The notes: generated by a model not told the origin, from the letters alone. DNA of 64,000 nucleotides from Nonomuraea wenchangensis (GCF_900111685.1 NZ_FOHX01000027.1:1-64000); one strand, 5' to 3'. Shown: positions 16,074 to 24,159, numbered from the stretch's first letter. Program-made: numbers and translations.

Positions 16074-16387
16074 GCACCGCAGCCGACTTCCAGAAACGGG
16101 CCATGGACGAGGCCGTGCAGGCGCTGGCCAAGCGGCTGCGCGAACGCGACGCCACCGAACCCGGCCAGCGCGAGCCCGCCGACGTGTTCGCGCGCCGCTT
16201 CATCACCGACATGAACGGGCACGGCTGGCGGCTCACCCCCGCCGGCCGCGTCAACCCGCTCGCACGCAGGCCGCCCGACGACCCCACTGCGGTGACCCAG
16301 CGGGGTGCCGCGCTCGCCTTCGCTGAGCTCGCGAAGGTGATCGAGAAGCGAGCTGGTATCAACCAGGACGAGGGAGACGAAGCGTGA
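16070..16387 (+). CDS. hypothetical 105-residue helical protein
   Basis: GTG at 16070 overlaps the WhiB-like stop. Highly charged helices (AMDEAVQALAKRLRERDATE and a C-terminal AALAFAELAKVIEKRAG) flank a short stretch with NGHGWRLTPAGR. No recognised family. Coupled to the next gene by a GTGA overlap. Confidence 0.65.
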   Translation: MSTAADFQKRAMDEAVQALAKRLRERDATEPGQREPADVFARRFITDMNGHGWRLTPAGRVNPLARRPPDDPTAVTQRGAALAFAELAKVIEKRAGINQDEGDEA

Positions 16388-16947
16388 GCCCGGCCCGGCC
16401 TGCGCACGAGCAGCCCGGCGCGGTCCCCTCCTCCGTCCCGCACGACGCGTTCGGCGGCATCATCCTCGACACCACCGGCCTCGACCCCGACACCATCACC
16501 TGGGAGAAGCCGAAACCGTTCCCCGCGCTGCTGCGGCTGCACCACACCCACGGGCTGCGCGGCACCGCGCGCTACGTGCTGTGGAAGGACGTCCACGGGC
16601 CGGCCACGTACCCGATGTTCGCCGATGATCTCCCACGCACCATCCGGGGCACGGTCATCGACCACGGCGTGGCCGCCGCGCTCGAACACGGCGCGCTCGT
16701 CGCCGCCACGTGGGTGCCCATCACCCGGCGCGGCCAGTACGGCATCGCCCTCAAGGGCTTCCACGAGCAGGAACCCGCCGCGCCCGAGACGCCGCCGGCC
16801 AGCCCGGCGGACGAGGCCGCGGCCCGCTACATCGACCGCGAGCACGCCGTCCGGCTCATCCTCGCGACCCTCGGCCACGACGGCGAGGACGACGTCCCGC
16901 CGGGCCTGGCCGACCTGATCCACCACATCCGAGAAGACCAGCCGTAA
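16384..16947 (+). CDS. hypothetical 187-residue protein
   Basis: GTG at 16384. Middle part contains HGLRGTARYVLWKDVHGPAT, then TIRGTVIDHGVAAALEHGAL and ATWVPITRRGQYGIALKGF, a mixed alpha/beta look. The C-terminus (ADEAAARYIDREHAVRLILA) is helical and acidic. Conserved-looking but unassigned. Confidence 0.65.
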   Translation: MSPARPAHEQPGAVPSSVPHDAFGGIILDTTGLDPDTITWEKPKPFPALLRLHHTHGLRGTARYVLWKDVHGPATYPMFADDLPRTIRGTVIDHGVAAALEHGALVAATWVPITRRGQYGIALKGFHEQEPAAPETPPASPADEAAARYIDREHAVRLILATLGHDGEDDVPPGLADLIHHIREDQP

Positions 16948-16962
16948 CCAGGAAGGACACCA

Positions 16963-17268
16963 GTGACCCACCACCGCCACACCTACACCAGCGTCCGCCA
17001 GGTCGGGCAAGCGGTCGGGCGCCTGCTCGACGCGCTCGCCGACAGCCCCGACCACCAGCGCGACGGACTCGTCACCTACCAGTCCGCCCCCAACGGCAGG
17101 TGGCAGTCCGGGGCGCACACCTGCGGCACCGGCACCATCAACACCGCGCGGAGCGCGGGGCTCATCACCATCCAGGTGACCGGCCGCAGCAGCAAGGGCC
17201 TCTCCCTGACCGAGGACGGCCTCCGGGTCGTCCGCGCCCGCCAGGCCCGGAAGGCGGACGGCCGATGA
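16963..17268 (+). CDS. small winged-helix-like protein
   Basis: GTG at 16963 after CCAGGAAGGACACCA. 101 residues: an N-terminal helix (QVGQAVGRLLDALADS), a loop with a Cys (HTCGTGTINTARSAG), and a C-terminal LSLTEDGLRVVRARQ segment, similar to the wing and last helix of MarR-like or phage winged helices. The TEDG/TEAG motif recurs in the two genes at 34969-35441. Confidence 0.6.
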   Translation: MTHHRHTYTSVRQVGQAVGRLLDALADSPDHQRDGLVTYQSAPNGRWQSGAHTCGTGTINTARSAGLITIQVTGRSSKGLSLTEDGLRVVRARQARKADGR

Positions 17269-17714
17269 CCGAGAACACCCCCAGCCCGTTCAACCCCTAC
17301 GCGGTCGCGTACGCCAGGACCGCGCTCGACGCCGCCGTCAACAACGACGCCGCCACCGTCGCCGACACCATCCGCCTCCTGCTGGCCGAGCACGGCATGC
17401 CCGGCGCCTACGACGCGATCTTCACGTGGTGCGCCGCGATCCGCGCTCACCTCCGGGTGCCTCTCGGCACCAACGTGGCCGTCGTCTACGTGAACGACGA
17501 CGGCGAGACCGTCCAGCCGCCGGAGGCGCGTCCCGCCTACGTGTGGGCCAACCGCGTCATGCAGGCGTACATCGCCCACGACAAGCCCAGCCTGAACGCC
17601 GTGGTCGCGGAGATGGGCGACGACCCGAAACAGGTGAAGGCTCACCTGGGCCAACTGGTCGCGCACGCCGCCGAAGTGGCCTGGGCCGCGGCCAGACGGG
17701 CGGAGCTGTCATGA
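17265..17714 (+). CDS. hypothetical 149-residue helical protein
   Basis: ATG overlaps the previous stop. Helices (YARTALDAAVNNDAATVADT, then IFTWCAAIRAHLRV) flank a short strand pair (TNVAVVYVNDDGE). No motif. Stop overlaps the start of the PAPS-reductase-like gene. Confidence 0.65.
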   Translation: MTENTPSPFNPYAVAYARTALDAAVNNDAATVADTIRLLLAEHGMPGAYDAIFTWCAAIRAHLRVPLGTNVAVVYVNDDGETVQPPEARPAYVWANRVMQAYIAHDKPSLNAVVAEMGDDPKQVKAHLGQLVAHAAEVAWAAARRAELS

Positions 17715-18493
17715 CCCGGCACGTGATCCAGATGAGCGGCGGCCTCGGCTCGTTCTGGGCCGCCAAGCGCGTCGCCGAACGCCACGGCACCGCCGACATG
17801 ACCCTCCTGTTCGCCGACACCACCGTGGAGGACCCGGACCTCTACCGGTTCCTCGCCGACGCCGTCGCCCACCTGGACGTGCCACTCGTCACCGTCAAGG
17901 ATGGCCGGACGCCGTTCGAGGTGTTCCACGATGAGCACTTCCTGGGCAATTCCCGGCTCGCGCCGTGCACGAAGCGGCTCAAGCAGAAGCCCTGCCGCGC
18001 GTGGCTGGAGGAGCACTGCGGCCCGGCCGACACGGTGCTGTACGTCGGCATCGACTACTTCGAGCGGCGCCGCTGCCCCGGCGTCGTGAAGGGCTGGGCG
18101 CCATGGCGGGTCGAGTTCCCCCTGTGCGACAAGCCGCACTGGGACAAGAAGCGGATGATCGCCGAGTGCGCGAAGCTCAAGCTGGAGCCGCCCCGCCCGT
18201 ACGCCGATGGCTACGAGCACTGCAACTGCGGCGGCGTGTGCGTGCGCGCTGGGCAGGCGCAGTGGAAGCTCACGCTCCGACTGCACCCGGATCGGTACGC
18301 CCAGGCGGAGCGGCAGGAGCAGGAGTTCCGGGAGATGTTCGGGAAGGACGTCGCGATCCTCACCGAGACCCGCAACGGCGTGAAGCGTCCGCTCACGCTC
18401 GCCGAGCTGCGCCGCCGCGCCGAAGCCGAAACGGTTCAGCAGCCCCTCTTCACGGCGGCTCAGGCCATCTGGAACCGCGAGGTGACGGCATGA
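17711..18493 (+). CDS. PAPS reductase-like ATP-pyrophosphatase
   Basis: 260 residues with the PP-loop SGGLGSFWAAKR (about 9-20), LLFADTTVEDPDLYRFL after it, and CTKRLKQKP plus a DGYEHCNCGGVCVRAGQ Cys cluster further on, typical of the phage branch of the PAPS-reductase/ATP-PPase superfamily. These enzymes activate a substrate by adenylation; the true substrate of phage members (nucleic-acid or amino-acid linked sulphur or amine chemistry) is mostly unproven. No Dnd or queuosine-type genes are adjacent. Confidence 0.85.
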   Translation: MTRHVIQMSGGLGSFWAAKRVAERHGTADMTLLFADTTVEDPDLYRFLADAVAHLDVPLVTVKDGRTPFEVFHDEHFLGNSRLAPCTKRLKQKPCRAWLEEHCGPADTVLYVGIDYFERRRCPGVVKGWAPWRVEFPLCDKPHWDKKRMIAECAKLKLEPPRPYADGYEHCNCGGVCVRAGQAQWKLTLRLHPDRYAQAERQEQEFREMFGKDVAILTETRNGVKRPLTLAELRRRAEAETVQQPLFTAAQAIWNREVTA

Positions 18494-18741
18494 TCAGCTC
18501 TCTGACGCTGTCCGAGGTGATCGGCCGGGCGATGAACGCGGGCATGACGCCCGCCGAGGTCACCGCCAAGGTGTTCCGCGCCCTCATCGACCACAACATC
18601 GGCCAGGCCACCGTGCCCGAGGAGGACCTGCGCGTCGTCGTAGAGGTGGCCGCGAACTACCTCGACATGTGCGAGCCGCCGCCCGAACGGGAGATGGCCG
18701 CGCTCGCGTCCGTCCGCGCTCATCTCAGGGAGAGAGCGTGA
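18490..18741 (+). CDS. hypothetical 83-residue helical protein
   Basis: ATG overlaps the preceding stop (ATGA). Three helices (LSEVIGRAMNAG, TPAEVTAKVFRALIDHNIG, EEDLRVVVEVAANYLDM), acidic. No recognised domain. Coupled to the next gene. Confidence 0.65.
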   Translation: MISSLTLSEVIGRAMNAGMTPAEVTAKVFRALIDHNIGQATVPEEDLRVVVEVAANYLDMCEPPPEREMAALASVRAHLRERA

Positions 18742-18884
18742 AGATGCGCCGCTGCACCCTCGGCCGCCTGGCCATCTACATCGAGCCGCGAGACCTGTGG
18801 GTCGGCATCTACATCGCCCCGGCCGCGGTCTACGTCCTGCCCTTCCCGATGCTCGTCTTCCGCTGGACCAGGAGGACCAGGTGA
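18738..18884 (+). CDS. 48-residue hydrophobic small protein
   Basis: GTG at 18738 after GGGAGAGAGC. Sequence RLAIYIEPRDLWVGIYIAPA leads into AVYVLPFPMLVFRW; this strand-rich YIEPRDxWVGxYxxP pattern is, as I recall it, common among actinophage orphan genes. A single hydrophobic stretch (about 20-42) may insert in the membrane. Function unknown. Confidence 0.65.
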   Translation: MKMRRCTLGRLAIYIEPRDLWVGIYIAPAAVYVLPFPMLVFRWTRRTR

Positions 18885-19681
18885 ACACCACCACCCTGTA
18901 TGACGCGCTCGAACGCCACTACCGCAAGCCCGGCGCCGCCCGCGACGGCGAGATCCTGCTCCGCGAAGTCGAAGCGCCCGGCACCGGCGGCCGAGCCGAC
19001 CTCGTCCGGATCGGGCTGTGGCCGTCGCGCGGCTACTCCCTCGACGTCCACGAGCTCAAGACACAGCGATCCGACTGGCTGCGCGAGCTCGACAACCCCG
19101 GCAAGGCCGACGCCTGGTGGCCGTACTGCACAGGCTTCTGGATCGTCGCCCCCGCGGGCATCGTCCACAAGAACGAGCTGCCCACCGGCTGGGGGCTCAT
19201 GGAGCCGCCCGCCTCTGCGAACCGGCGGCGGTTCCGGACCATCGTGGACGCGGAGGTGAAGACGGCCCAGCTCACGATGGACCTGCTCGCCACCCTGGTC
19301 AGGCGGACAGACAACACCCGCCTGGCCGAGATGGACAAGATGCGTGAGGAGCACCGCGCCGCACTCTACAAGGCGCGCACCGAGGCTCAGCAGAACGCGA
19401 CTCAGACGGGCTTGAGCGAGCGGATGCGCCGCCGTCTCAACCTCCTGGACGAACTGGAGAAGCTGCTCGGCGCGAAGCTCGACGGCTTCACCTGGGGCGA
19501 CGGCACCACGCTGGACCAGATGACCCCGCACGAACTGGCGGCAGCTCTGGCCGACTGCGGTGACCACATCCGGCTCCAGCAGCGGCAGGCCCGCGTGGAG
19601 GAGCTGATGGGGCGGCTGTCGTACGCGGCGCAGAGCGTCCTGACCGAGATGCGGAAGGTGGGCAACAGCCATGACCGATGA
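18881..19681 (+). CDS. MmcB-like PD-(D/E)xK nuclease candidate
   Basis: GTG at 18881, 266 residues. Near residues 37-65 RADLVRIGLWPSRG is followed by LDVHELKTQRSDWLREL, giving the Asp ... Glu-x-Lys pattern of restriction-endonuclease folds, as in MmcB-related phage proteins. The C-terminal half is helical and Gln/Arg-rich. A role in repair or in host DNA degradation is possible. Ends with an 11-nt overlap with the next gene. Confidence 0.65.
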   Translation: MNTTTLYDALERHYRKPGAARDGEILLREVEAPGTGGRADLVRIGLWPSRGYSLDVHELKTQRSDWLRELDNPGKADAWWPYCTGFWIVAPAGIVHKNELPTGWGLMEPPASANRRRFRTIVDAEVKTAQLTMDLLATLVRRTDNTRLAEMDKMREEHRAALYKARTEAQQNATQTGLSERMRRRLNLLDELEKLLGAKLDGFTWGDGTTLDQMTPHELAAALADCGDHIRLQQRQARVEELMGRLSYAAQSVLTEMRKVGNSHDR

Positions 19682-20087
19682 CATGCCCCTGCAACACGTC
19701 ATCCGGCCCAAGCTGCCGTGGCGGGACGAACAGCTCACCGAGTGCCGCAAGCCGCCGAACGAGCACGCCATCACCCGCGACCAGTTCATCGCGAAGGTCC
19801 GCAAGCTGGGCAAGAAGCGAGCCGCGATGACGACGTGCATGACGTGCTTCGACACGGCTGAACGCTGGCCGGACTGGAACACCAACCCCGTCGCCGTGCT
19901 GGCACGCGATGTGCGTGGCGTCACCTACTGGGGCGGAGTGGATCACGAGGCGCCACTGCGGGACGAGCTGCGGGCGATTGCGCTCCTCATCGAGGCCCAC
20001 CAGGAGGAGTTCGCGCAGACCCTCGCGGCACTGAAGAACACCGTCCCGTTCGGCAAGCGCAAGCCCAGGGCGGTGCGCCGTGGCTGA
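19671..20087 (+). CDS. hypothetical 138-residue protein
   Basis: ATG at 19671. Contains TTCMTCFDTAERWPDWNTN, a CxxC pair that may bind metal, and a helix RDELRAIALLIEAHQEEFAQ near the C-terminus. Basic tail KRKPRAVRRG. No family assigned. Confidence 0.65.
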   Translation: MTDDMPLQHVIRPKLPWRDEQLTECRKPPNEHAITRDQFIAKVRKLGKKRAAMTTCMTCFDTAERWPDWNTNPVAVLARDVRGVTYWGGVDHEAPLRDELRAIALLIEAHQEEFAQTLAALKNTVPFGKRKPRAVRRG

Positions 20088-20493
20088 TCCCAGGAGAGAG
20101 AACATCCCCGAGGTGGCGCGCGAGCTCGTGCCCTTCATGGAGGCCGGCCGCCGCGGGCTCGCCGCCGCGAACTGGCGGGTCGGCATGGAAGCCGACGACC
20201 TCGTCGCCCCGGTCGTCCTCGCGGTCATTGCCGAGGTGCACCGGCGCGTCGTGGAGGGCGGGACACTCGATGAACGAGCGCTCGCCGCCGGGGGCCTGAT
20301 GGTCGTCCCGGTCGAACTCCTCCAAGCCCTCACCGACGACGAAGAGTGCGACTTCGACCACCACGGCGGCTGCCAGACCCACGGCTACCTGTCGCTGGAG
20401 CCTGACGAGCGCTGCCCCCAGGCCGAGGCCCGAGAACTGCTCGCCGCGGCGACCAACCACCACAACGAAGAGGACCAGAACCGCCATGCCTGA
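20080..20493 (+). CDS. hypothetical 137-residue protein
   Basis: GTG at 20080, overlapping the upstream stop by 8 nt. Helical N-terminal half (EVARELVPFMEAGRRGLAAA, then VVLAVIAEVHRRVVEGG) and a Cys/His stretch (EECDFDHHGGCQTHGYL, later ERCPQAEAREL) suggestive of zinc binding. Function unknown. Confidence 0.65.
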   Translation: MADPRRENIPEVARELVPFMEAGRRGLAAANWRVGMEADDLVAPVVLAVIAEVHRRVVEGGTLDERALAAGGLMVVPVELLQALTDDEECDFDHHGGCQTHGYLSLEPDERCPQAEARELLAAATNHHNEEDQNRHA

Positions 20494-20971
20494 ACTCACC
20501 GCCGACGCCGCCAAGACGTTCATCACCCGCCTGGAGCAGAACTTCGAGGACGCCGGAGACTGGAACGTCCAGCCCACCCTCATGCTGATCACCGTGTTCG
20601 CCGGCCAGGACCCGAACACGCCGGGGACGCTCGGCGTCACGCCGGTGTTCCCGTCCGACTGGATCAGCGACGGGCAGCTCGTCGCCGACGCGCTCGCCGC
20701 CGCCGGCCCGCCCATGCTGTGCCCGCTCGTCCCCGAGGAGCTCCAGGTCGTGGCGGTCGCGGTCGCCTACGAGGCAAAGGTTCTGGAAGACCCGAACTTC
20801 GGCAAGGACGCACGGCTGCTGTACTGCGGCCTCGCGGACGGGACCCTCGTCGGCGCCGGCCGGGTGCGCGGCGACGAGGCGAACGTGAAGACGTACGCGC
20901 CGGACCACCCGCACGACACCACCCCGGCCGCGGTCCGCCGCCTCGCGATGGCGGTGCTCGGGGGCTTGTGA
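20486..20971 (+). CDS. hypothetical 161-residue protein, last gene of the early operon
   Basis: ATG at 20486. Contains PTLMLITVFAGQDPNTPGT, then a helix LQVVAVAVAYEAKVLEDPNF and TTPAAVRRLAMAVLGGL. Alpha/beta appearance with no catalytic motif. It is followed directly by a dispersed repeat copy and the Rep/origin region. Confidence 0.65.
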   Translation: MPELTADAAKTFITRLEQNFEDAGDWNVQPTLMLITVFAGQDPNTPGTLGVTPVFPSDWISDGQLVADALAAAGPPMLCPLVPEELQVVAVAVAYEAKVLEDPNFGKDARLLYCGLADGTLVGAGRVRGDEANVKTYAPDHPHDTTPAAVRRLAMAVLGGL

Positions 20972-20975
20972 CGTT

Positions 20976-20995
20976 CGTTGGCGGTTCCGCCGTCC
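20976..20995. repeat. dispersed dyad repeat, copy 5 (right arm degenerate)
   Basis: CGTTGGCGGTTCCGCCGTCC: intact left arm and core, outer right arm lost. Lies 5 nt after the stop codon of the last early gene. Confidence 0.8.
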
Positions 20996-21029
20996 GGCGA
21001 GTGAACCCCTTTTGGACACTCCCGCAGCG

Positions 21030-21069
21030 CCAGGTGATCGGGCACGATCGTTGATGCGCGATCACCTGG
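21030..21069. promoter_or_regulatory. 11-bp inverted repeat upstream of the Rep-like gene
   Basis: CCAGGTGATCG (21030-21040) and CGATCACCTGG (21059-21069) are perfect inverted copies separated by 18 nt. About 100 nt upstream of the Rep-like start, this could be its operator or a transcript hairpin ending early transcription. Confidence 0.6.
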
Positions 21070-21171
21070 CCAGGACCTCGCCACATCACCAACACCGCAC
21101 ATACGGTGGGGGCTCGACCACTTCCCTCAGTGGACGGGCTCCCATCGCCGTGTCCAGGGGAAGGGGTTCGA

Positions 21172-21576
21172 GTGGGCGTACGCCTGGTCGGCGAGGTCGC
21201 CGCTTGGCTCGAAAGCCCGGCCGCGGCCGAGCTGACCCAGTCGGAACGGCTGGTGCTGCTGCTCATCGCTGAGCGGGCGAAGGACACGACGCGGCGGATG
21301 CTGTCGTTCCGGGGCGACCGCCGGGACGACGGTACGAAGATCACGCTGACGGAGCTGTTGCAGGCTCGGACGGGCCTGACCGAGCGAGGGCTGAGCGACA
21401 CCGTGCAACGCCTGTCCAAGCGGGGCCTGGAGGTGCGGGTGCCGGTCGGCAAGGACAAGAACGGGGTGATCATGTTCGCTCGGCGTGGCCACGCGACGGA
21501 CTACATCCTGCCGGAACTGCCAGCCTCCGTGAGCCTGCCGGAACCGCCGCCACGGCGCGGCTCGCACCGCTCCTGA
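21172..21576 (+). CDS. winged-helix protein, replication-initiator candidate
   Basis: GTG at 21172 with AGGGGAAGGGG upstream. 134 residues: LTQSERLVLLLIAERAKDTT, then LTELLQARTGLTERGLSDTV and QRLSKRGLEVRV form a standard winged-helix DNA-binding domain (about 18-100), and a Pro/Arg tail follows. The gene is followed immediately by a perfect DnaA box and three iteron-like repeats, so a plasmid- or phage-type initiator is the simplest reading. It is short for a Rep, and a plain transcription factor is the alternative. Confidence 0.65.
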   Translation: MGVRLVGEVAAWLESPAAAELTQSERLVLLLIAERAKDTTRRMLSFRGDRRDDGTKITLTELLQARTGLTERGLSDTVQRLSKRGLEVRVPVGKDKNGVIMFARRGHATDYILPELPASVSLPEPPPRRGSHRS

Positions 21577-21832
21577 CCTGTGGATAACCAGCTTCCGAAC
21601 GATCACCGTAGCCGAGTTAGGTCACGTCCAGACGTGGGCCGCACGGGTCACGTCCAGACGTGGCCCGCAGGTCACGTCACAGCGTGGCCCATGTCCCTAC
21701 CTATGTACCTACAAAACCTTTATCCCTACTGATCAACATCCCTCCGTACACCTACAGGTGGAAGTCCGAACGATCACGCTCGGAAGCCTGTGGAAACACG
21801 AAGATCACCATTTGCCGCCCCAAGGAGACCCA
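21577..21832. other. candidate origin of replication
   Basis: Within 256 nt: a perfect DnaA box (TGTGGATAA, 21579-21587), a second near-match (TGTGGAAAC, 21789-21797), three 24-bp iterons (21620-21693), a markedly AT-richer stretch (about 21694-21760, including TACAAAACCTTTATCCCTAC), and a 12-bp direct repeat CCGAACGATCAC flanking the whole array (21595-21606 and 21766-21777). This is the layout of iteron plasmid and phage origins. Confidence 0.7.
21620..21693 (+). repeat. three direct repeats (iterons)
   Basis: Units begin at 21620, 21646 and 21670, each starting GGTCACGTC. The first two share GGTCACGTCCAGACGTGG, in which CACGTC and GACGTG form a dyad around CA. The third diverges after GGTCACGTC. 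The spacing is 26 and 24 nt. Confidence 0.85.
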
Positions 21833-22192
21833 GTGCAGCACGACCCATGCCACTGGTACGAAAACCCCGACCGGCCAGGCGAACGCTTCCTCATCCCCTG
21901 CTGCTACGAACGCCTCGAAGACCCCGACACCTGCACCTGCGAACTCCCCATCGAAGAACTCCGCCGCCTCCGCGCCGAGAACCGAGAGCTGCGCGCCCGA
22001 CTCGACCAGCGAGACCGCGACTTCCTCGACCTCGCCGCCGCCATCAGCGGCCGGCCCGACGCCCGAGCGATCTGGGACCAGATGGACGCCTACCGGCAAC
22101 GGCGGGCCCAGGTAGCCGCCGAAGACGCGCAACGCGCACCACACCACACCGTTCGCGCCACGCCGACGCTGCAAGACCCCCTCCCGCCATGA
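21833..22192 (+). CDS. hypothetical Cys-rich coiled-coil protein
   Basis: GTG at 21833 with AAGGAGA upstream, 119 residues. N-terminal Cys/His/Trp cluster (HDPCHWYENP, IPCCYERLEDPDTCTC) may bind zinc; a coiled coil follows (ELRRLRAENRELRARLDQRD). It is the first gene after the origin-like region and could be a replication accessory. Confidence 0.65.
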   Translation: MQHDPCHWYENPDRPGERFLIPCCYERLEDPDTCTCELPIEELRRLRAENRELRARLDQRDRDFLDLAAAISGRPDARAIWDQMDAYRQRRAQVAAEDAQRAPHHTVRATPTLQDPLPP

Positions 22193-22682
22193 CCAGCCAT
22201 GCACCGAGCCGCACACAGCCGACCAGCTCGGCCGGGCACTCTCATCCTCGTCGCTGGCTGCTTGTCCGTCGTGGTGAGTACAGGCGACGCGAGAGACGCG
22301 CGGCGGTCGCGCCGCAACACCTCCGGAATGGCCTTCATGGTCGCGGCTGAGCGGCGATCAGGTGCGGCCTGGCAGTGAGAGGCCAGGCGGCGATCACAGA
22401 CGCTCACAGACGCACTCAGACAAGATCCTTAAGAGAGGAGGAGAACACCGCCCCACGACATGCGGTTGGTGTCGGTGGCGGCGGATTCCGGCCGGTCAGC
22501 TTTGGTTGACGTCTAGAGGTTTTGTCGTGTCCGTATTCCGGGGGCGGTTTTGATGTCTCTGCTGGTAGGCGCGTTGTGCGTCAGTGCAGGTTGACGACCT
22601 GGAGCCCCAACTCCGTAACGGTTCGGTCTCGTTTTCGTCCGAAACCTGGACGTCATGTTCCGCGCGTAACAGTGTCGTCGGC
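22193..22682. other. 490-nt gap with repeats, no gene seen
   Basis: Contains the 18-bp repeat copy at 22333-22350, near-tandem CTCACAGACG/CGCACTCAGAC motifs around 22395-22425, AGAGAGGAGGAG at 22432-22443 resembling a ribosome site without a following long frame, TTGACG at 22506-22511 and 22591-22596 as possible -35 boxes, and the inverted pair CGTCC/GGACG at 22636-22652. Probably the promoter region of the surface protein gene. Confidence 0.5.
22333..22350 (+). repeat. 18-bp repeat, copy A
   Basis: CTTCATGGTCGCGGCTGA recurs exactly at 35719-35736. Both copies lie in gaps and are followed by similar GGCGxTC and TGGCCTGGC-like sequence. Confidence 0.8.
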
Positions 22683-23429
22683 ATGCAGATCACACGAGCG
22701 ATCACGGCAGCGGGAGCGGCGGCAGCAGTCGCCGCCCTCTTCGCTGCCCTGATCACCACGCCAGGCCACGCCGCGCCCCGCGCGACCGTGGCAGACCCGA
22801 CGATCACCGGCTGTCCGATCCAGGACCCCCCGGTGATCTGCATTCCGGTCACGGTCCCCGTGACCACCACGGCCACGGCCACCACCACGGCCACGGTCAC
22901 CACGACTCCGCCCACCGTGACCGCCACGGCCACGACGACGGAGACCGCCACGGCCACCGCGCGGAGCACCGTCACGGCCACGGAGACGGAGACCGCCACC
23001 GCGCGGAGCACCGTCACCGCGACCGCGACACGTACGGCCACAGCGACCGCCACAGCCACGCGCACGGCCACCGTCACGGCCACGCCGGACGCCACGCTGC
23101 CCGCGTGGCCTTCCGTGCCGCAGGGGAGCGTCCCGACCGTGGAGCCGATCCCCAGTGACGACGGCCTGATCATGCCGAAGCTGCGCACCCCCAAGGCTTC
23201 CCCGGCCCCGTCCGCCATGAGCACCACCAGCGGCACCACGGCCACGCCGATCGCTACGGCACCAGCGAGCGACGACACGACCGCCGCATGGGTCGGAGGG
23301 GGCACCCTTGCCGCCCTGATCATCGGAGTTACGGTGACGTGCTGGCTGATCTACCGACGCCAGCGACGCGCGGACGACGATTACGACTTCGTTGGCGGTT
23401 CCGTCAACGAGGACCACACCGACCACTGA
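22683..23429 (+). CDS. Thr/Ala-repeat surface protein with signal peptide and C-terminal anchor helix
   Basis: ATG at 22683. The 248 residues show a signal peptide (about 1-30, hydrophobic core AAAAVAALFAALI, cleavage near HAA), then a long Thr-rich stalk (about 55-140) of repeated TATATTT, TVTATET and ARSTVTATxT units, a Pro/Ser spacer, a membrane helix (about 205-228, GGGTLAALIIGVTVTCWLIY) and a basic stop-transfer RRQRR. No LPXTG. Predicted to be an exported, membrane-anchored stalk, perhaps glycosylated on Thr. In a phage it could serve superinfection exclusion (inference). A dyad repeat overlaps its 3' end. Confidence 0.8.
   Translation: MQITRAITAAGAAAAVAALFAALITTPGHAAPRATVADPTITGCPIQDPPVICIPVTVPVTTTATATTTATVTTTPPTVTATATTTETATATARSTVTATETETATARSTVTATATRTATATATATRTATVTATPDATLPAWPSVPQGSVPTVEPIPSDDGLIMPKLRTPKASPAPSAMSTTSGTTATPIATAPASDDTTAAWVGGGTLAALIIGVTVTCWLIYRRQRRADDDYDFVGGSVNEDHTDH
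23390..23409. repeat. dispersed dyad repeat, copy 6
   Basis: CGTTGGCGGTTCCGTCAACG, one mismatch. Encodes part of the last residues (FVGGSVNE) of the surface protein. Confidence 0.85.
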
Positions 23430-23437
23430 TCAATCCC

Positions 23438-23462
23438 GCCCCCGCCCAACCGGGGCGGGGGC
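23438..23462 (+). terminator. hairpin after the surface-protein gene
   Basis: GCCCCCGCCC (23438-23447) pairs perfectly with GGGCGGGGGC (23453-23462), five-base loop. Confidence 0.75.
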
Positions 23463-23484
23463 ACCCACCGAAGGGAAAACAGCA

Positions 23485-24150
23485 ATGACCAGCACCAACC
23501 CCACCGCGTTCGAGATCAGCGAGGACCTTCGCGCGGCCGTCCGCGCCGCTCTGGCCGATCTCAACCGCGCCCTTGAGGGGCACACCGGCAACAACCCGAT
23601 GCTCAACGCCTACCGCCTGCCCGCCGCCCGCGCGACGCTCGCGGAGGTCATCGCCATTGTGGACAACGACGGCACCCTCTACACCGGCCCGACGCCGACC
23701 GCGTTCGCGGCCATGGACAAGGTCAGCGAGGCGGACCGCGCTTCGTGGTACGTGATGCCGGACCGCGCCGGAGCCGCCGCCCGCATCGCGGCCACCTGCG
23801 AGGCGTACGGCATCCCCGCCGATCACCTGATCGCGACGCACGCCCCGTCCCACGCGGAGATCAAGGCCATGGTCGGCAGCGCCGACCCGCTGGCCAAAAT
23901 GACCGAGATCCACGCCGAAGCGGCCAAGCGCGAGCAGGAGCGCATCAAGGCGGAGCGTGAGAAGCGGATCAAGAAGGCGGTTGCCGCCGCGCGCAACCTC
24001 ACGGAGTACGGCGGAGACCCCGCCTTGCCGTTCGCCAAGGCGATCGAGAGCGGCGCGGACCGCGCCGAGTTGGCGCAGGCGTTCACCAACGCCGGGCTTC
24101 CGGTTCCGCCGGAGGAGCCCGCCAAGGCGAAGCCCGCGCCGAAGAAGTAG
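23485..24150 (+). CDS. hypothetical 221-residue protein
   Basis: ATG at 23485 after GAAGGGAAAACAGCA. Helical N-terminal half (ISEDLRAAVRAALADLNRAL), a middle domain with LYTGPTPTAFAAMDKVSEAD, a Lys/Arg/Glu helix (AAKREQERIKAEREKRIKKA) and an Ala/Pro/Lys tail (EEPAKAKPAPKK). No recognised family. It sits alone between two strong hairpins, so it is probably its own unit or an attenuated part of a longer one. Confidence 0.7.
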   Translation: MTSTNPTAFEISEDLRAAVRAALADLNRALEGHTGNNPMLNAYRLPAARATLAEVIAIVDNDGTLYTGPTPTAFAAMDKVSEADRASWYVMPDRAGAAARIAATCEAYGIPADHLIATHAPSHAEIKAMVGSADPLAKMTEIHAEAAKREQERIKAEREKRIKKAVAAARNLTEYGGDPALPFAKAIESGADRAELAQAFTNAGLPVPPEEPAKAKPAPKK

Positions 24151-24159
24151 CCCCACCCG

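Noticed and set aside
15106..17118. Very long minus-strand open frames opposite the early operon
   Set aside because: They are the usual open antisense frames of GC-rich coding DNA; the plus-strand genes have ribosome sites, overlaps and recognisable domains.
22860..23100. ACGGCCACG-type repeats that could be taken for a CRISPR or minisatellite
   Set aside because: The repeats are short, irregular and in frame, and encode the Thr-rich stalk of the surface protein.
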